From Dehalococcoidia bacterium (lineage in GTDB: Bacteria > Chloroflexota > Dehalococcoidia > GIF9 > UBA5629): DNA of 64,000 nt. The notes under the pieces were generated by a model that made no database searches, was not told the DNA's origin, and saw only the letters and a program-made list of their open reading frames with translations. Of this stretch, positions 43,584-53,200 are shown in pieces (position 1 is the first letter of the stretch; each line of letters opens with the position of its first letter). The translations under genes and the position numbers were made by a program. The stretch spans positions 131,060 to 195,059 of the forward strand of contig PLME01000004.1 in the NCBI GenBank assembly GCA_003142375.1, in the 5' to 3' direction.

Positions 43584-43633
43584 ATATAATGCAGTAGAGG
43601 CACATAAGAGGTTTAGTCCGGTAGATGGATTGA
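43584..43633 (+). pseudogene. recombinase 3'-end scar c
   Basis: It encodes N-A-V-E-A-H-K-R-F-S-P-V-D-G-L-R and a stop. It matches the end of the intact recombinase with replacements. Nothing of the catalytic domain remains. Confidence 0.85.
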
Positions 43634-43649
43634 GGTAATGGGCGGTTGG

Positions 43650-43960
43650 ACGGATTTTAGGATTGGTTCTTTTTAGTGAGATACCCCGTTTATATACGAG
43701 GAATCTTGAGACGGAATAAGGGATGCAAGGGATTGGGCAGGGAAATAGGGCATGGATAAAAAAGTGCGATTATTAATGAGGAAATTCAGGGAATAGGCAA
43801 ATCTGCAAATTCTGCATGACTCATTCATCATTCCACATGGTCGTAACCTTTCTAACTTTTCACGGCGGTATCAATATTGGGATTGAGGTTATGGAAATAG
43901 GCTAGAATGATATAAGAGCTGGTTCTTTTTACTGAGATTCATCGGTAATTAAAGGTGCAA
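43650..43960 (+). repeat. composite repeats Y2, X2 and Y3 (gap 43634-43992)
   Basis: Y2 (43650-43740), X2 (43806-43875) and Y3 (43911-43950) match the XY repeat at 41.0-41.2 kb, sharing GGTTCTTTTT and TTTCTAACTTTT segments. No gene is seen in this gap. Confidence 0.55.
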
Positions 43961-43992
43961 CTGAAGACGTATTAAGTGTAGTAGCCATGACT

Positions 43993-44430
43993 TCATGTGA
44001 CAGTTGAGATCTCTATAACCTTGCGTTCAAAAGTTCTGATATCTTCTTCCGAAGGCACATTTCTGAGATTTGGGTGATCAGCTTCTATACCCTTAAGTTC
44101 CATTAGGCAAGTGATCTTTTTCCCATCATGTGGATCAAAATAGAAACACTGCCCTCCATTGCTCACCAGAGGACAATCATCCCATCGCCATGCAGATGAT
44201 ACTCCAAACATTGCCGTTCCATCTTTCCGTGGTCTTGTTTTGATTTCGCCTGTGGCAATTTGTCCTATCAACTCTTCATTCGGTAAATTCAAGTAGATTA
44301 GGAGGTCTTGAGTACTCAGCCACTTCTGCTCTACTAAGTCTGCTCGTTTTCTGTAATTGTCAACTAATACCCTACATTTGTTTAGAGTAGGAATATAATG
44401 CTTACAGTTATAACCAAAATGATATTCCAT
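43993..44430 (-). CDS. hypothetical Cys-containing protein
   Basis: The 145-residue protein has two Cys-His groups: CKHYIPTLNKC near the start and CPLVSNGGQCFYF with a later C. Part of it (WLSTQDLLIYLNLPNEELIGQIATGEIKTRPRKDG) resembles an excisionase-like helix-turn-helix. Zinc or iron-sulfur binding is possible. It follows the exonuclease gene by 26 bases on the same strand, so the two are probably one operon. Confidence 0.6.
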   Translation of the reverse strand: MEYHFGYNCKHYIPTLNKCRVLVDNYRKRADLVEQKWLSTQDLLIYLNLPNEELIGQIATGEIKTRPRKDGTAMFGVSSAWRWDDCPLVSNGGQCFYFDPHDGKKITCLMELKGIEADHPNLRNVPSEEDIRTFERKVIEISTVT

Positions 44431-44456
44431 TCTGACCTCCTCTGCGCGTAGCAGGA

Positions 44457-45314
44457 TTAGTATTCCAAATCAACCAGATGCTTAAAATCAGTTTCTTGGA
44501 GAATACGTATTTGTTGGCCTTGCATTATCAATGATTCAGCCTTCCTATGCTTTAAACTTTTTTCGTGACCCGCTAACCGTCTAATATCTTGATTCCCGAC
44601 AACCAATATGGTTGTGTCTTTATTAACTCCAGTTTGCACATTACAGCCTATTCTGGCTGCCATTTCTGCTGCTTCCCTCCTTGGTATTTCTAAAGCTCCT
44701 GTAAATACCAAGTTGTTACCATATAAACAACCTTCCGGATTCCCCTCGGATTTAATATCTTGAATATGGTTTGGGTCAATTGGTTGTTTTACCCTTTGAA
44801 GCCAACCATCTATACCTAACCCGCTCCGTTCCATAGCAGCTAAGAATATGACTGCTGCTGCCTTGGCATCTTCTAAAGCATCATGACATTCGAACTCATA
44901 ACCAATATCTTTACATATGTTTGCCAATCCATAACCAGACCAAGCAAATTTTTCCCATGTTCTTCGGGCAACCCTTGCTGAGTCTAGCCATATGGGTTCA
45001 GGGTGACGAAGATTATATTTATCAAAAGCTTGATTTATTGATACACGGTCAAAATGAGTGTGACTAATAACAACGTTGTTATCGAGATAATGATATATTT
45101 CCCCAGATAATTCATTTAATTTTGGGGCACTTTGTACTGTGGACTCATCAATGCCATGAATGGAAATATTAATCGGACTAAAGAAATCTTCTGGATCAAC
45201 ATAGGTTTTCCACTCTTCAGATAAATTCCCGTTTGTATATCTAACTACTCCAATTTGGCATATTGATGAACAGTCAGGATTTGCAGTCTCGACATCAATG
45301 GCAACAAATTCCAT
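44457..45314 (-). CDS. DnaQ-like 3'-5' exonuclease with C-terminal BRCT domain
   Basis: Residues 1-170 are a DEDDh exonuclease: VAIDVETAN (D, E), THFDRVSINQAF (D), and HDALEDAKAAA (H and D). Residues about 195-280 are a BRCT-like domain starting LVFTGALEIPRREAAEMAARIG and VNKDTTILVVG. Proteins with this layout are related to DNA polymerase III epsilon and act in DNA repair or RNA turnover. It is part of a minus-strand group with a Zn-ribbon protein and a Cys-containing protein inside the island, so it is accessory cargo. Confidence 0.85.
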   Translation of the reverse strand: MEFVAIDVETANPDCSSICQIGVVRYTNGNLSEEWKTYVDPEDFFSPINISIHGIDESTVQSAPKLNELSGEIYHYLDNNVVISHTHFDRVSINQAFDKYNLRHPEPIWLDSARVARRTWEKFAWSGYGLANICKDIGYEFECHDALEDAKAAAVIFLAAMERSGLGIDGWLQRVKQPIDPNHIQDIKSEGNPEGCLYGNNLVFTGALEIPRREAAEMAARIGCNVQTGVNKDTTILVVGNQDIRRLAGHEKSLKHRKAESLIMQGQQIRILQETDFKHLVDLEY

Positions 45315-45513
45315 CTCATGCTTCCTTCTTCAGAATAAAATCTCAAAATCCTAATCTGCTTGTTCCTTGGTCTGCGCGGCTTTACTTAATTGATGCAAGT
45401 TCTCGGTCAACGGTCTCATTCCAATGTAAGGTTTGTTTAAGATTGCCTATCAGCCCATTTATCCAAGATTTTCTTGGTTCAGTATTGAAATATATTTCCA
45501 TTGCATTCCAGAC

Positions 45514-46011
45514 TTAATCTCCCTTTCGCGGAATTGCATTATAGCTACCAGACACCTGATAGATAAGAACGCTAGAACGCTGATTTCTGGGATGAACGAA
45601 GTTTACACCGGCACAGATATGAGTTTTACAGTTTCCCCATTCATTATGTATTTTCAAAAGGATGTCATTTTGTAGCCTTAAAAGGTCTTCTTGGTTTGCT
45701 ACACAAAGTGTTGATATCCTGCCATTTGTTGTAATAGCAGGTATCAAGATAGAAGAATGTCCTCCTAAATTCCAACCTACTAATCGTTTATCACGAGGGT
45801 CAAGAGATAAAAGATGCAAAGACGGTTCTTGTAACTGTGTTGTAGGCCAGGGAAACATAGCACCGCACTTTGTGCAATTCATGAATTGTGTATCGGCTAT
45901 AGCACCACATGTAGGACAGCTATATTGGAATTGTGATTGGCAGTTCCAGCAACAGAGTTGCCCCATATTGTTTTGTGCACCGCATCTGTAACACTGAAAT
46001 GTTTGTTGCAT
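45514..46011 (-). CDS. double zinc-ribbon protein
   Basis: The first 50 residues hold four CxxC pairs (CYRCGAQ, CCWNCQS, CPTCGAI, CTKCGAM), which make two zinc ribbons. The rest (about 60-165) is a domain with SLDPRDKRLVGWNLGG, unfamiliar to me. It is upstream of the exonuclease/BRCT gene on the same strand with a 199-base gap that holds no clear gene. Confidence 0.7.
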   Translation of the reverse strand: MQQTFQCYRCGAQNNMGQLCCWNCQSQFQYSCPTCGAIADTQFMNCTKCGAMFPWPTTQLQEPSLHLLSLDPRDKRLVGWNLGGHSSILIPAITTNGRISTLCVANQEDLLRLQNDILLKIHNEWGNCKTHICAGVNFVHPRNQRSSVLIYQVSGSYNAIPRKGD

Positions 46012-46102
46012 TAAACAACCTCACGACAGCGCCAATATTCTATTGTATCCGTATTGCTAAAACAACACCACTTGTAGGGAGCATTAATAAGCTCGCAGTT
46101 CT

Positions 46103-46205
46103 CGAAATTCTGCCAGACTCGTTCAATATTCCGCACGTTCCCATTTTTTCTAACTTTTCAACCTGGCTACCTATAGGTGGGCTATATATTATAAAAACGC
46201 CATCC
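46103..46205 (+). repeat. composite repeat X3 (gap 46012-46523)
   Basis: It shares GAAATTCTG, GTTCAATATTCCGCA, TTTTTTCTAACTTTTCAACC and GGGCTATATAT with 40981-41115. The remainder of the gap holds tRNA repeat copy 3 and no gene. Confidence 0.55.
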
Positions 46206-46342
46206 TCACCTTAACTACGTTCCTCTTGACCTTAGCCCCTCGGCCTATTATAGTTAAGCTGCCTTAACCAGTTGGCACAAACTGGATTATATATTGAAGA
46301 AAATAGAAGAATATGACGGTATCAATTTTGATAGAGACTGGA

Positions 46343-46388
46343 ACTCATAAGCCCTTGGTCACTAGTTCAAATCTAGTCGCTGCCACCA
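46343..46388 (+). repeat. 46-bp tRNA 3'-half repeat, copy 3
   Basis: Identical to 37796-37841 except one base (TTCAAAT for TTCGAAT in the T loop). Preceding sequence is not tRNA, so this is an integration scar and not a gene. Confidence 0.95.
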
Positions 46389-46523
46389 TTCCTCTTCAAT
46401 CTCCTTTAGCCAACCAAGGGATTCATCAAAAACATCAGACTTATTTAGCTACCGAGCCGGACAAATGGATCTCCATTGAAATGCAAACTGGAAAGCAAAT
46501 CTAATAATAATGCTATTCTGCCC

Positions 46524-47960
46524 CTATTTAACCATTTGTATTGCCGGGGGTACCCATGACTTGTCCATCACCGACTTTTGGGGCCAGTACAGACGCAGCG
46601 TCAGTGAAAAGCTACCGCTGGCCGGAGTGGGTAACCAGTTGGGCATCTTGGCAGAGTCAGGTGAATCGCGCTGTATGTAGATGTCAATCGAGCCGTCGGG
46701 ATTCTTCAACAGAGGCGGGTCACTTAATGAGCCCAGACAGTATCTATTGATCGGGTTGGCTGCAAACAGGATTTTTTCATTGTACATGGAAAGCGACCAG
46801 AAGCCGTTTACAGGCGGTATGCCATCCTTGTCGAAATGAATTACATATTTGTTAGTGCTCGAAAACTTGGCTCCATCGCCGCTGGTTGCTGCTGAGGCAT
46901 AGAAAGCGTCATCAATTAGATTAGCCCCCAGCCCCCGATAAGCTATAGCTGCTCTCAGCGTGTAGTCAGTCCCGTAATTGCCGGTATCGTAAGAGAGTTG
47001 CCACCCATTCTTGACAGCACCCATTCCTTCTGCAGGAATTCCAGTCAGAGCGGACTGATAGCCGGTTTGGATTGCCGACTTAATTCCATTGTCCAGCCCC
47101 GCAAAATATGACTTATAGTCAACTCCAGCCCTGATGCCAATCTTTGCCATCCTATCCAGCGCCGGCGCATCTGCTGGATAAGGTGGGCTTTCAATCATCA
47201 ACTGGCAGACATAGTTGAAATAGCTGGCTGCATCCAGAGCCAGCAACTGGTTCAGAGGCGAAACCCTGGTATTGACATTAGGATCGACCGGAACATTAGC
47301 CGGCGGCACATAATTGGTGCCCCAGGCAGAGAGCGGCGTCAGCTTCAGCTGGTCCTGAAGTTTCGAGACGTTCTGGTAGTCGGAAGGACCCGTACAGGCG
47401 ATGCGACCGACTATCCAGACCCATCTGGTCGAAGATTTCATTTCTGTGAAGCCTTCAGGTAATTTGCCACTCCAATTCGGGCCAGTGATGGCAAAATTAC
47501 CAGATCCGGTACCGGTAGTGCGTGAGCCAGGCGAGGCAAAAGAGTCCGTCCAGTAGTTAAGCATAGGCATCAGGTAGTAGCGGCCCTGAGTGTCTGGCAG
47601 AGAAATGATAATAGGTTCTTTCCCGGTATCAACCCAGGCTGATGAATAAAGCGTGTCAGCATTTGGGTTTACTACATTAACAAAAGTCGCATCAGGAAAC
47701 ACCTTCTTACTGCCGAATTGGTTGGCTGGCGACCCATACGCATTAGGTGCGGGGACTGCGGTAAAGACCTGCCGGGTGAGGTCCATAATGACTAGCGGGA
47801 AGCCGTATACCGCGGCATCATAAGCGATTTGCTGGGCTTCCTGAGGGCTACTATTTTGCTGCGCTGTATTCGTCGTGGAGGCGCATCCAGTAGCTAAAGT
47901 ACACAATATGATCAGTAAAACGATGAGAATTAGAAACCTATGCAGAATTATATTTTTCAT
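46524..47960 (-). CDS. DUF1254/DUF1214-domain lipoprotein
   Basis: A lipoprotein signal (lipobox ATGCAS) is followed by a DUF1254 domain (QQIAYDAAVYGFPLVIMDLTRQ, NPNADTLYSSAWVDTG) and a C-terminal DUF1214 domain (DKDGIPPVNGFWSLSMYNE, FAANPINRYCLG). The function is unknown. Such proteins are widespread, often as single genes. It is the only gene between tRNA repeat copies 3 and 4, so it is the cargo of one island segment. Confidence 0.85.
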   Translation of the reverse strand: MKNIILHRFLILIVLLIILCTLATGCASTTNTAQQNSSPQEAQQIAYDAAVYGFPLVIMDLTRQVFTAVPAPNAYGSPANQFGSKKVFPDATFVNVVNPNADTLYSSAWVDTGKEPIIISLPDTQGRYYLMPMLNYWTDSFASPGSRTTGTGSGNFAITGPNWSGKLPEGFTEMKSSTRWVWIVGRIACTGPSDYQNVSKLQDQLKLTPLSAWGTNYVPPANVPVDPNVNTRVSPLNQLLALDAASYFNYVCQLMIESPPYPADAPALDRMAKIGIRAGVDYKSYFAGLDNGIKSAIQTGYQSALTGIPAEGMGAVKNGWQLSYDTGNYGTDYTLRAAIAYRGLGANLIDDAFYASAATSGDGAKFSSTNKYVIHFDKDGIPPVNGFWSLSMYNEKILFAANPINRYCLGSLSDPPLLKNPDGSIDIYIQRDSPDSAKMPNWLPTPASGSFSLTLRLYWPQKSVMDKSWVPPAIQMVK

Positions 47961-48076
47961 ATGATTCCATTACCTTTTCACTACACTAGTTTCCAAGCAA
48001 TTATACTACGACTCCGCAATATTTCACCTTTCCCAGGGAGATGAAATCTGCAACGATATCAAAAGCTGAACTTGGC

Positions 48077-48122
48077 ACTCATAAGCCCTTGGTCACTAGT
48101 TCGAATCTAGTCGCTGCCACCA
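48077..48122 (+). repeat. 46-bp tRNA 3'-half repeat, copy 4
   Basis: Identical over 46 bases to the end of the tRNA gene. The following 100 bases also match the sequence after the tRNA (CCTCTTAAATC, then GTCATTGCGAGGCGC). Confidence 0.95.
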
Positions 48123-48152
48123 CTCCTCTTAAATCCTCCCTGTCCCTTATCA

Positions 48153-48187
48153 CGTCATTGCGAGGCGCATGGCGCCGTGGCAATCTC
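48153..48187. repeat. REP-like palindrome, copy 2
   Basis: Same element as 37871-37905 with base changes in the loop and one arm. Confidence 0.6.
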
Positions 48188-48246
48188 TATAAGCGAAGGA
48201 ATCGATTCGAACCAAGGGACTGTTTAAAACCAACAGGCTCATTTAG

Positions 48247-48314
48247 CTGTGGGATGCTATGATGTGGTGGGAGCACATAAGAGATTTAGCCCGGTGGATG
48301 GGATAAAGGGGTAG
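48247..48314 (+). pseudogene. recombinase 3'-end scar d
   Basis: It encodes A-V-G-C-Y-D-V-V-G-A-H-K-R-F-S-P-V-D-G-I-K-G and stop. It matches the recombinase C-terminus. It is directly downstream of tRNA repeat copy 4, with about 125 bases between. Confidence 0.85.
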
Positions 48315-48357
48315 CTTTTTATAGGGGCTCATTTTCGGGGAGCAGGTCACTATTAGT

Positions 48358-49302
48358 TTACACTTTACTACCTATGTAACTTTGCCAAATATCATCAAGG
48401 AGATTTTCAGGAGGAGATGGCGGCATTGGTATTGCTGGACGTATAAGTAGTATGGGTTGTGATGATTCCTCCACAATCCTGTTTGCCACGCTACCGTACA
48501 CCCTGCGACTAACCCCAGCGCGTCCTTGGGTAGCAATAACTATCAGGTCAATATTCTCTTCTTTGGATACGTGCATGATGGTTTTTACAACTTCTCCGGT
48601 TTGAGCTTTTACGACCCTTGATTTTACCTTCATTCCTTTTTTCTTTAGTGCAGCCATTGTCTTATTGAGATAAGTTGTTGATAATTTTTCCATCTCTCCC
48701 CACATATTGTCCTGGTATTTCTTCCAGGTCGGGTTAATAGGGCGTGAGCCGTACGATGGTACGATCGGTGGTTCGCAGATATGGAGGAGTAAGATTTCCT
48801 TATTAGTCTTCTTAGTTAATTCCTCAACATAAGGAAAAACAGATTCGGAGAAAGAAGAGCCATCAACAGGAATTAATATCCTGTTGAATTCCGCTGAAAC
48901 TTCACGAGATTTTGATTTTATTAAAAGGACGGGAATTTCGGTGCCATAGAGGACTTTCTGGGCTATACTTCCAAACATCCACTGTTTAGCCTTTGAATAA
49001 CCGTGTGTGGCCATGACAACCAAGTCTATTTTGTTATTATTTGCGTATTTAACTATTTCTTCTGCCACGTCACCATAGCTTGTAGCCGTGGTAGTTTTTA
49101 TTCCTTCTGTATTGAGTTCTTTAGCATTAACTTCCAGATAGGATGAGAAAAGGCGGTCACGTCTATCAACGAAAATGGTCAAACTAACAGCAAAAAGTAT
49201 CACCTGGCTTTTTTTAAGCTTTGCTATACTTTTAGCGTATGGGAGAGCTTTTTCGGCTAGCTCAGAGCCGCTCAAAGGAACTAGTATTTTTTTATATGCC
49301 AT
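48358..49302 (-). CDS. universal stress protein, two tandem UspA domains
   Basis: Domain 1 (residues 1-150) begins YKKILVPLSGSELAEKAL and ends VVMATHGYSKAKQWMFGSIAQKVL. Domain 2 (155-300) begins FNRILIPVDGSSFSE and ends IVIATQGRAGVSRRVYGSVANRIV, with an ATP-binding GxxGxxxxxxxGS motif. These proteins aid stress survival and some bind ATP. It is flanked by two recombinase scars (d and e), so it lies in a cassette-like position. Confidence 0.9.
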   Translation of the reverse strand: MAYKKILVPLSGSELAEKALPYAKSIAKLKKSQVILFAVSLTIFVDRRDRLFSSYLEVNAKELNTEGIKTTTATSYGDVAEEIVKYANNNKIDLVVMATHGYSKAKQWMFGSIAQKVLYGTEIPVLLIKSKSREVSAEFNRILIPVDGSSFSESVFPYVEELTKKTNKEILLLHICEPPIVPSYGSRPINPTWKKYQDNMWGEMEKLSTTYLNKTMAALKKKGMKVKSRVVKAQTGEVVKTIMHVSKEENIDLIVIATQGRAGVSRRVYGSVANRIVEESSQPILLIRPAIPMPPSPPENLLDDIWQSYIGSKV

Positions 49303-49389
49303 GGCTACTCCTTTCTGGTATAAAATTAATTATATTCTAATATACCTGTGGTGACAATGCTCATTCACCTAGCAGTGGATTCTTTAACC

Positions 49390-49602
49390 GCAAAACAATG
49401 GGCAGGAATAGCGGTACATCCACACTTATTGAGGCATACATTTGCTATGTTGTGGTTGAAGAATAGTAGAGATAGCTTAATGCTTCAAAGATTATTGGGA
49501 CATACAACGCTTATGATGACGAATAGGTATTGCCAAGCAGTAGGGTGCTATGATGCAGTGGAAGCACATAAGACATTTAGCCCGGTTGATAACATTAAAT
49601 AG
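49390..49602 (+). pseudogene. recombinase 3' fragment e (keeps catalytic H-R-H-Y)
   Basis: About 70 residues match the end of the intact recombinase: VHPHLLRHTFAMLWLKN, then LLGHTTLMMTNRYCQAVG and the usual end VDNIK. The N-terminal domain and the first catalytic Arg and Lys are missing. The frame stays open to a stop. This is the longest of the five scars and is most like the intact gene. Confidence 0.9.
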
Positions 49603-49689
49603 CATGGACCTGCATTACTGAAGGAGTTATTCAGTAGCTACGGCTTGATTAATGGGAGTAGTAATCGTGTTTGTTTTGACCCGTGATTC

Positions 49690-50124
49690 TCAGTCAGACG
49701 ATAAGATATTATCCAATGAAAGAATACCTTTTACCGTGGTTATTAGCTCCTTCGAGGAAATTGGTTTGTGTAAAAAATCCGAAGCTCCATAGCTATAGCC
49801 CAGTTGTAATTCCTTTAATCCAACCCCCGCCGGTCCCCGCTTTTCATCAATATTCCCCTTTGAACTAAGGAAAACAACCGGGATATTTGAAGTGTTTGGA
49901 TCCAACCTCAATTGGCGGCAAACCGCATAGCCATCAGGCCCGGGCATGCTAATATCGAGGATTATGATATCCGGTTTTTCACTTTGTGCCTTTTCCATTC
50001 CTTCGGTTCCGTCGAACGCAGTACTAACGTCATAACCTTCTTTTTGTAAGATGCGTGCCATGACCATTACCAGTGATTTGTTGTCATCGACCACCAATAT
50101 TCTTTTACTACTACTTGTCATCAT
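49690..50124 (-). CDS. single-domain response regulator (REC)
   Basis: The 144-residue protein has the REC acidic pair (VVDDNK), phospho-acceptor Asp (IIILDISMPG), the Thr/Ser (VVFLSSKG) and Lys (FLHKPISS). There is no output domain. It lies 83 bases downstream of the hybrid kinase gene, so it is its likely partner. Confidence 0.9.
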   Translation of the reverse strand: MMTSSSKRILVVDDNKSLVMVMARILQKEGYDVSTAFDGTEGMEKAQSEKPDIIILDISMPGPDGYAVCRQLRLDPNTSNIPVVFLSSKGNIDEKRGPAGVGLKELQLGYSYGASDFLHKPISSKELITTVKGILSLDNILSSD

Positions 50125-50207
50125 CAGAGCTCCTCTTCATATGATTGGTTTTATATGAAATTTTATTTTATGACATCTCACTCTATCCTAATAATTGGCA
50201 AAAGAAA

Positions 50208-53200
50208 CTAAATTTCCGACAGCGAAAAGAACTCCGTAAATTGTTTAAATTCGGCTTCCAAGTTATCTATCAATCCTATTGTCCCTTCAAGGTTACCTAT
50301 ACGGCCTTTTTCTTCAATGTGTTGGGCAATATCTCCAAGTATCATTCCTCCGAAGGTACGTGCATTACCCTTTATAGAATGCGCAGCCGCTTTAATTTTC
50401 TGGGCATTCAGTGACTCTACCCCCTCCTTTAACTGTTTTAACTGTTCCGGATAATCCTGCTCAATAAATATGCTAAGTGCCTCCAGTAGTAGTTCCTTAT
50501 CACCTCCAACTGCTTGTAAAGCGATTTCGAGGTCAACGGTCTTGTTCTCAGCGGGCTTCTTTTCTTCATCTCCGTTCTCGGCAACTATTCTTCCATCAGG
50601 CAGTAATTTGTCGATTAGAGCATAAAGGTCTTTGCTTTTAACCGGTTTGACCAAGTAATCATTCATACCGGCCACCAAACATTTTTCCTTGTCTTCCTTT
50701 GTGGCGTAAGCAGTCATAGCGACAATCGGTATATCCCGGCCCGACTTTTTCTCCTTACCTCGAATAACTTTAGTCGCTTCCAATCCATTCATTATAGGCA
50801 TCTCCACATCCATGAATACGATGTCAAAATGGCTGTCAGCGATCTTTTCGCAGGCTTGGGCGCCGTTTCCAACTATAGATACAACATGCCCCTTTTTCTC
50901 CAGCATCTTTTTCGCGATTAATTGAGAAGTAGAGTTATCCTCTGCAACCAATATGTTCAGTTTTGGACTGTCGGTGCTGGAGATTTTGGTAGGGGGATGC
51001 TCTATAACAACTTGTTTCTGCTCGGTACGAGTCTTTTTAGCAAATTTTATCGTGAAGTGAAAGGTACTGCCGATTCCCACATCGCCTTCTACCCAGATTC
51101 GCCCTCCCATTTTTTCTACCAGAGATCGCGATATTGTCAATCCGAGACCGGTGCCGCCTCGCCGTCGTTCTACCGAACTGTCGGCCTGCGAAAAGGCATC
51201 GAAAATCAAATCCTGTTTTTCTTTCGGTATCCCGATTCCAGTATCCTTAACGGAAAAATGAAGCACTACCTTATCGTTCTCATCAATTTCTTTATTTATA
51301 GATATAAGTATCTCTCCCTTTTCGGTGAACTTCACTGAATTGCTAAGCAAATTGAGCAGTATCTGACGCAGGTGGGTGGGATCACCCCATAATACAGTCG
51401 GCACGTCAGGCGATAATTGATGCATAATTTCCAAGCCTTTTTTTTGAGCAATCACGGACACTGTATTCGAAGATGCCTCGACTACAGATTCCAAATCAAA
51501 TTCTTCAGACTCCAACTCAAATTTACCCGCTTCGATCTTGGAAAAATCCAGAATGTCACTAATAACACTTAAAAGTGCATCGGCCGATGATCTGGCTAAT
51601 GACAGGTATTCCTGCTGTTGGAGGTCCAGTTTACCGTCTGACAGCAGATCAAGTATGCCGGTTACCCCGTGCAACGGTGTCCTGATCTCATGACTCATAC
51701 GCGCTAAGAATTCACTTTTTGCCTGATTTGCAGTGTTAGCTTCAACTATCGCTTTGCGCAGCGATACCTCCAATTCAGCCAGATGGTCACGATGCGATCT
51801 TATTTCGTCCTCCATCTGTCTCCGCTCGGTGACATCGCTAATTGTCATGAGGTTGCATGGTTGATTATTTATGGTTATTATCCTCGCAGAAAATACCCCT
51901 CTTCGTATATGTCCAGCCTTGTTTCGGAATGTGATCTCCGCGTCGCTAACTTTATGTTCCTTTCGTATCAGCGGAGCTATTCTTGCATGTTCATCTGTAT
52001 GTGGCCACAATTGGAGTTCTCTTGCAGTACGACCTAAAACATTCTCACGGCTATAATCAATAAGTTTAAGAAAACTCTCGTTCACTTCAATAAATTTTCC
52101 ATCAGTGAAGGAAGTAATGGCTGAAGGAGTAGGATTTGAGTCAAACGCGTTATAAAAAGCTTCATAGGCAATTATGTTTTTTAAAGCATTGGAACAGTGT
52201 GCGCTAATCATTTCCAGGATATCCAATGGTACTTCTCCATCGAGCATGAACAGCAAGGTACCCCATTTCTGGTCATCCAATATCACCGGCACGAAGACGA
52301 AACTTTTGATACCCAGTGCGTTTTGTATCGAATCGCACATGACCTTTGGCCACGCATATTGAACAATTTGAGATAACTTTTTCTTAACAATCGGAGTAGT
52401 AGTTTCTTCAAGCTCTCGTACAATCCTAAACTGTGCGGATTTGAACTGTAGTTTTTCATCAGAAGATGCCTTTCCTAAATAGTCTGCCAGGTTGAAGCCG
52501 AGTGCGGTTGATGAACCTACAGCATCACTTTCTCCTATTCTAGAATAATACATGAGGATTAACTTGTCTTTAGTCTCATTATATTTCAAAGCTAATGCAA
52601 ATCTGACGCCAAGCAGTTCCCGTGACCTTTCGGCAACGAGGCTCAATATATCGGTAGTGGTTTTGCATTTATTGGTGCCGAGTGCAATTTCTCGTACCTT
52701 GTATAGTTGATTGTTTCTGCGCTGTAATTCGGCATTTAAGCGCTTTAAGTCTTCTAGGGTTTTCTGCAAAGAGATCTCAGCCTGCTTGCGAGCAATAATA
52801 TCCCTGCCCTGCATCAAAATGCCGACGGCTTTTCCCTGGCTGTCCCTGATGAACTGGAGCCTGTTCTCGGTCCACAGGGTATGCCCGTCTTTGTGGTAAA
52901 TCTCCAGCTCAATATCGTGATGGCGGTCGGGCGCCGCGGAGCCCGACTTTTCCATCTCCAACTCGGCTGCGAACTCGTTCAACGCCCTGTTCAGGGATTC
53001 CGGAGTCATTTGCTTATCGATGGGCAAAGATATTTGCTCTTCGCGGGTATAACCGGTCAGCTTTTCGCAGGAAGATGATAACCATGTTATATTGAAGTCC
53101 ATATCCATAATGGTTATGACATCGCTGGTATTTTCCGCCAGCAAGCGGTAGTTCTTTTCGCTTTCATCCCTGGCCCGCTCGGCAGCCCTGCGCGCCGTTA

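Noticed and set aside
49348-49389. Start of the 84-codon frame at 49348 as a real gene start
   Set aside because: The first about 14 codons do not match the recombinase; the rest is a 3' fragment, so no whole gene is present.
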